Shown: in pieces, positions 5,167 through 6,538 of the stretch
Layout of the letters: each line of letters starts with the position of its first letter
Position numbering within the stretch: the first letter of the stretch is position 1
NCBI GenBank assembly: GCA_002299965.1
Contig: DBOM01000038.1
Location: 1 to 6,538 of the forward strand
Reading direction: 5' to 3'
Length of the DNA: 6,538 nucleotides
From: Caldiserica bacterium UBA646
GTDB lineage: Bacteria > Caldisericota > Caldisericia > Caldisericales > Caldisericaceae
The notes under the pieces: model-generated
Seen by the model: only the letters and a program-made list of their open reading frames with translations
The model's database searches: none
What the model was told of the DNA's origin: nothing
Program-made: the position numbers and the translations under genes

Positions 5167-5177
5167 TTGTGCTAATT
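5160..5177. repeat. 9-bp tandem duplication next to the amidase gene stop
   Basis: GTGCTAATT is present twice back to back (5160-5168 and 5169-5177), abutting the stop codon at 5178-5180. The first copy supplies the 5' arm of the minus-strand hairpin at 5129-5166, and the second copy offers an alternative GCTAA arm. It looks like a small replication-slippage duplication. Confidence 0.55.
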
Positions 5178-6335
5178 CTAAAATGATAACTGGTTGTATA
5201 TATGTATTGGATGGTATATAGGCCCCGTGGATGTATTTTGTGAGCCAGCATAATCCCATCTAACATGGTAATAATCGTAATTGTGGCAATCAACAAGTAC
5301 TGCATATGTCCCACTCAAATAGTCAATATAGGTATAGGCTACCACAGCTACATGGTTTACACCATTTTGTACATCCCAATCATAATACACGATATCTCCC
5401 TTTAGAAGACCACCAATGTTCACATCACTTATTGGAATTTCTGTTCCAAAATGATTTAACATAAAAGGATATTGGTAGTCTACATTTATCCACGTAAGTG
5501 GCCAATCATCGTCATTAGTTTGATTAGGATATGTTCCATTATTATCATACCACCAGCTTGAACTATTGTGTATACGCCAACCTATATAAGGAGCCCCTCC
5601 AGCATGCATTGACTGCGAGACAAAATTTGCACAATCGTTAGGTTGAGTTTTGTAGTAAGCGGAATTGTAATAACCCGGGTAGTTTGTCCCACCATGAGCT
5701 GACGGATTAACATAATTGTCTGCATAGGAAGCAGCTGCATTTCTATTGTAACTAACTGTGCTTGTAGCAGTATTCATAGCACTCTGCTCGACAACTACTT
5801 TTGTAGATGTTGACTCAGTAGAGAGCTCATAATCAGGAGATATTACCCCTGTTAAAGGTCCTTCATCATACGAATCTTTAAGAAGTAGCCATTTACCGTC
5901 TTTAAAACTCCAGGTCATATCATGATTAACGCCAAAACCGGATGTAATAGTATTTCCTTGCCAAGTCCAGTCGAAGAATGTCCATTCATAAACCGAAACA
6001 TTTGCAATATTATCGCTTATATTAATATTTTTTCTGTATGGAGTACTTTTCATACTGACTATTTTCGTTTCCCATCGCTTTTCAAGGGCTCTGAATTTTT
6101 GCACTCTGTCATTCAATTCAAACTGTAATAATTTGGAGTTTATAACATAAAATTTATTGAGATTAGTATTATGACCAATAGTACATTCTGCACGTTCGTA
6201 AAAGAGGTTATCAATGCTCTGTATTAAGGCATCTTCGCTGTTGTTTGCAAAAGCTAATGGAGCAGACATAAAGATCAATGAAAAAACAATTAATAAAATA
6301 AAAACATTTCTTAATGCTTTATTGTTTCTATCCAT
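5178..6335 (-). CDS. Secreted protein with C-terminal Amidase_6-like cysteine hydrolase domain (385 aa)
   Basis: A signal peptide covers residues 1-30, with core VFILLIVFSLIFMS and a signal peptidase I site AFA before Asn31. Residues about 31-165 form an N-terminal domain ending WSFKDGKWLLLKDSYDEGP, a pattern that often precedes Amidase_6 domains and recalls the last strands of NTF2-like folds (inference). A Ser/Thr-rich linker (about 170-195) follows. Residues about 196-378 match the putative amidase family Amidase_6: YNRNAAASYADNYV, then NDCANFVSQ with the likely nucleophile Cys235, GDIVYYDW at about 313-320, NHVAVV with likely catalytic His328, and DCHNYDYYHV at 349-358 supplying a third polar residue. 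The fold is expected to be NlpC/P60- or CHAP-like, acting outside the membrane on peptidoglycan or peptide amides; the substrate is unknown. GAGGAGGT at 6341-6348, five bases from the ATG, supports the start. It is probably its own transcription unit, with the leader at 6336-6538 and a hairpin after it. Confidence 0.9.
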   Translation of the reverse strand: MDRNNKALRNVFILLIVFSLIFMSAPLAFANNSEDALIQSIDNLFYERAECTIGHNTNLNKFYVINSKLLQFELNDRVQKFRALEKRWETKIVSMKSTPYRKNINISDNIANVSVYEWTFFDWTWQGNTITSGFGVNHDMTWSFKDGKWLLLKDSYDEGPLTGVISPDYELSTESTSTKVVVEQSAMNTATSTVSYNRNAAASYADNYVNPSAHGGTNYPGYYNSAYYKTQPNDCANFVSQSMHAGGAPYIGWRIHNSSSWWYDNNGTYPNQTNDDDWPLTWINVDYQYPFMLNHFGTEIPISDVNIGGLLKGDIVYYDWDVQNGVNHVAVVAYTYIDYLSGTYAVLVDCHNYDYYHVRWDYAGSQNTSTGPIYHPIHIYNQLSF

Positions 6336-6538
6336 AGATTACCTCCTCGTTTAGATTTTACTTAATTTTCACAATCTGTAAAACTCCCTTTTCGCAAACT
6401 ATAAATTACTTCCTTTTCGTGATAATTTTTCTGTCTCTTTACCTCCTATTTACTTTCGAAGAACTATTCTCTCTTCCGACATGCATCACCTCCCTTCAAA
6501 GGGTTAAATTTTTTCTTCTTCTAACAATAGTTTAACCG
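6336..6538 (-). promoter_or_regulatory. Leader element C upstream of the amidase-like gene
   Basis: On the minus strand this 203-base purine-rich stretch begins with an inverted repeat, GGTTAAA (6531-6537) and TTTAACC (6502-6508), with a 22-base loop. Then come CTTTGAAGG, GAGGTGATGCATG (6480-6498) and a ten-codon frame (MSEERIVLRK, 6450-6482) with ideal SD spacing. A second block, AGGAGGTAAAG plus ACAGAAAAATT (6424-6448), follows. Further SD-like blocks (AAAGGAAGT, AAAGGGAGT) lead to the true SD at 6341-6348. The first part matches leader B and the second block matches leader A. It may be a regulatory 5' leader, possibly with a translated leader peptide. No convincing -35/-10 pair is visible, so the promoter may lie beyond the window. 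Confidence 0.4.

Noticed and set aside
5129..5314. Minus-strand 61-codon frame overlapping the amidase 3' end
   Set aside because: It is out of frame with the conserved C-terminus of the amidase-like protein and reads into the hairpin, with no independent start signal.
5922..6128. Plus-strand 68-codon frame inside the amidase-like gene
   Set aside because: It is antisense to a supported gene, with no SD and no domain.
1..6538. CRISPR array, tRNA, rRNA, insertion sequence or phage module
   Set aside because: I saw no regularly spaced repeats, cloverleaf patterns, rRNA motifs, transposase or integrase domains, or target-site duplications. The repeats present are short palindromes and leader motifs only.

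Overview
The window is AT-rich DNA with all real genes on the minus strand. Five coding units were found, and every one appears to encode an exported or membrane-anchored protein. Strong Shine-Dalgarno sites (GGAGGTGAT, GAGGAGGT, GAGGGAGG), bacterial lipoprotein signals and the protein families present (PEGA, Asp-box propellers, Amidase_6-like) point to a low-GC bacterium. A clostridial Firmicute or a low-GC thermophile of the Caldiserica, Dictyoglomi or Thermotogae type would fit. The sequence alone does not settle the taxon.

Layout in the direction of transcription, from high to low coordinates: (1) 6336-6538 is a purine-rich leader with a hairpin and repeated SD-like blocks. (2) 5178-6335 is a secreted protein with a C-terminal Amidase_6-like cysteine amidase or peptidase domain, followed by a hairpin and a 9-bp tandem repeat. 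(3) 3633-5045 is a PEGA-domain lipoprotein with a PQQ/WD-like propeller, with its own likely promoter; its start is better placed nine codons inside the longest frame. (4) 3111-3632 is a non-coding spacer with a GC-rich multi-pairing hairpin element, a second copy of the leader motif and a 14-bp palindrome. (5) 1261-3110 is an Asp-box (BNR/sortilin-like) propeller lipoprotein, broken into two frames at a run of seven Gs and ended by a GC-rich terminator hairpin. (6) 636-1260 is a 625-base spacer with a third, partial copy of the leader motif. (7) 105-635 is a small secreted protein of unknown family. It is followed 15 bases later by (8) 1-89, the start of a membrane-anchored protein that runs off the window.

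Functionally this looks like a cell-surface locus: a wall- or peptide-directed hydrolase, two surface lipoproteins built on propellers, and a small secreted protein paired with a membrane protein. No mobile-element, phage, CRISPR, tRNA or rRNA signature was seen. The most interesting points are the frame break at an exactly phased G7 heptamer, a shared hairpin-plus-SD leader ahead of separate surface-protein genes, and a GC-rich element with three mutually exclusive pairings.
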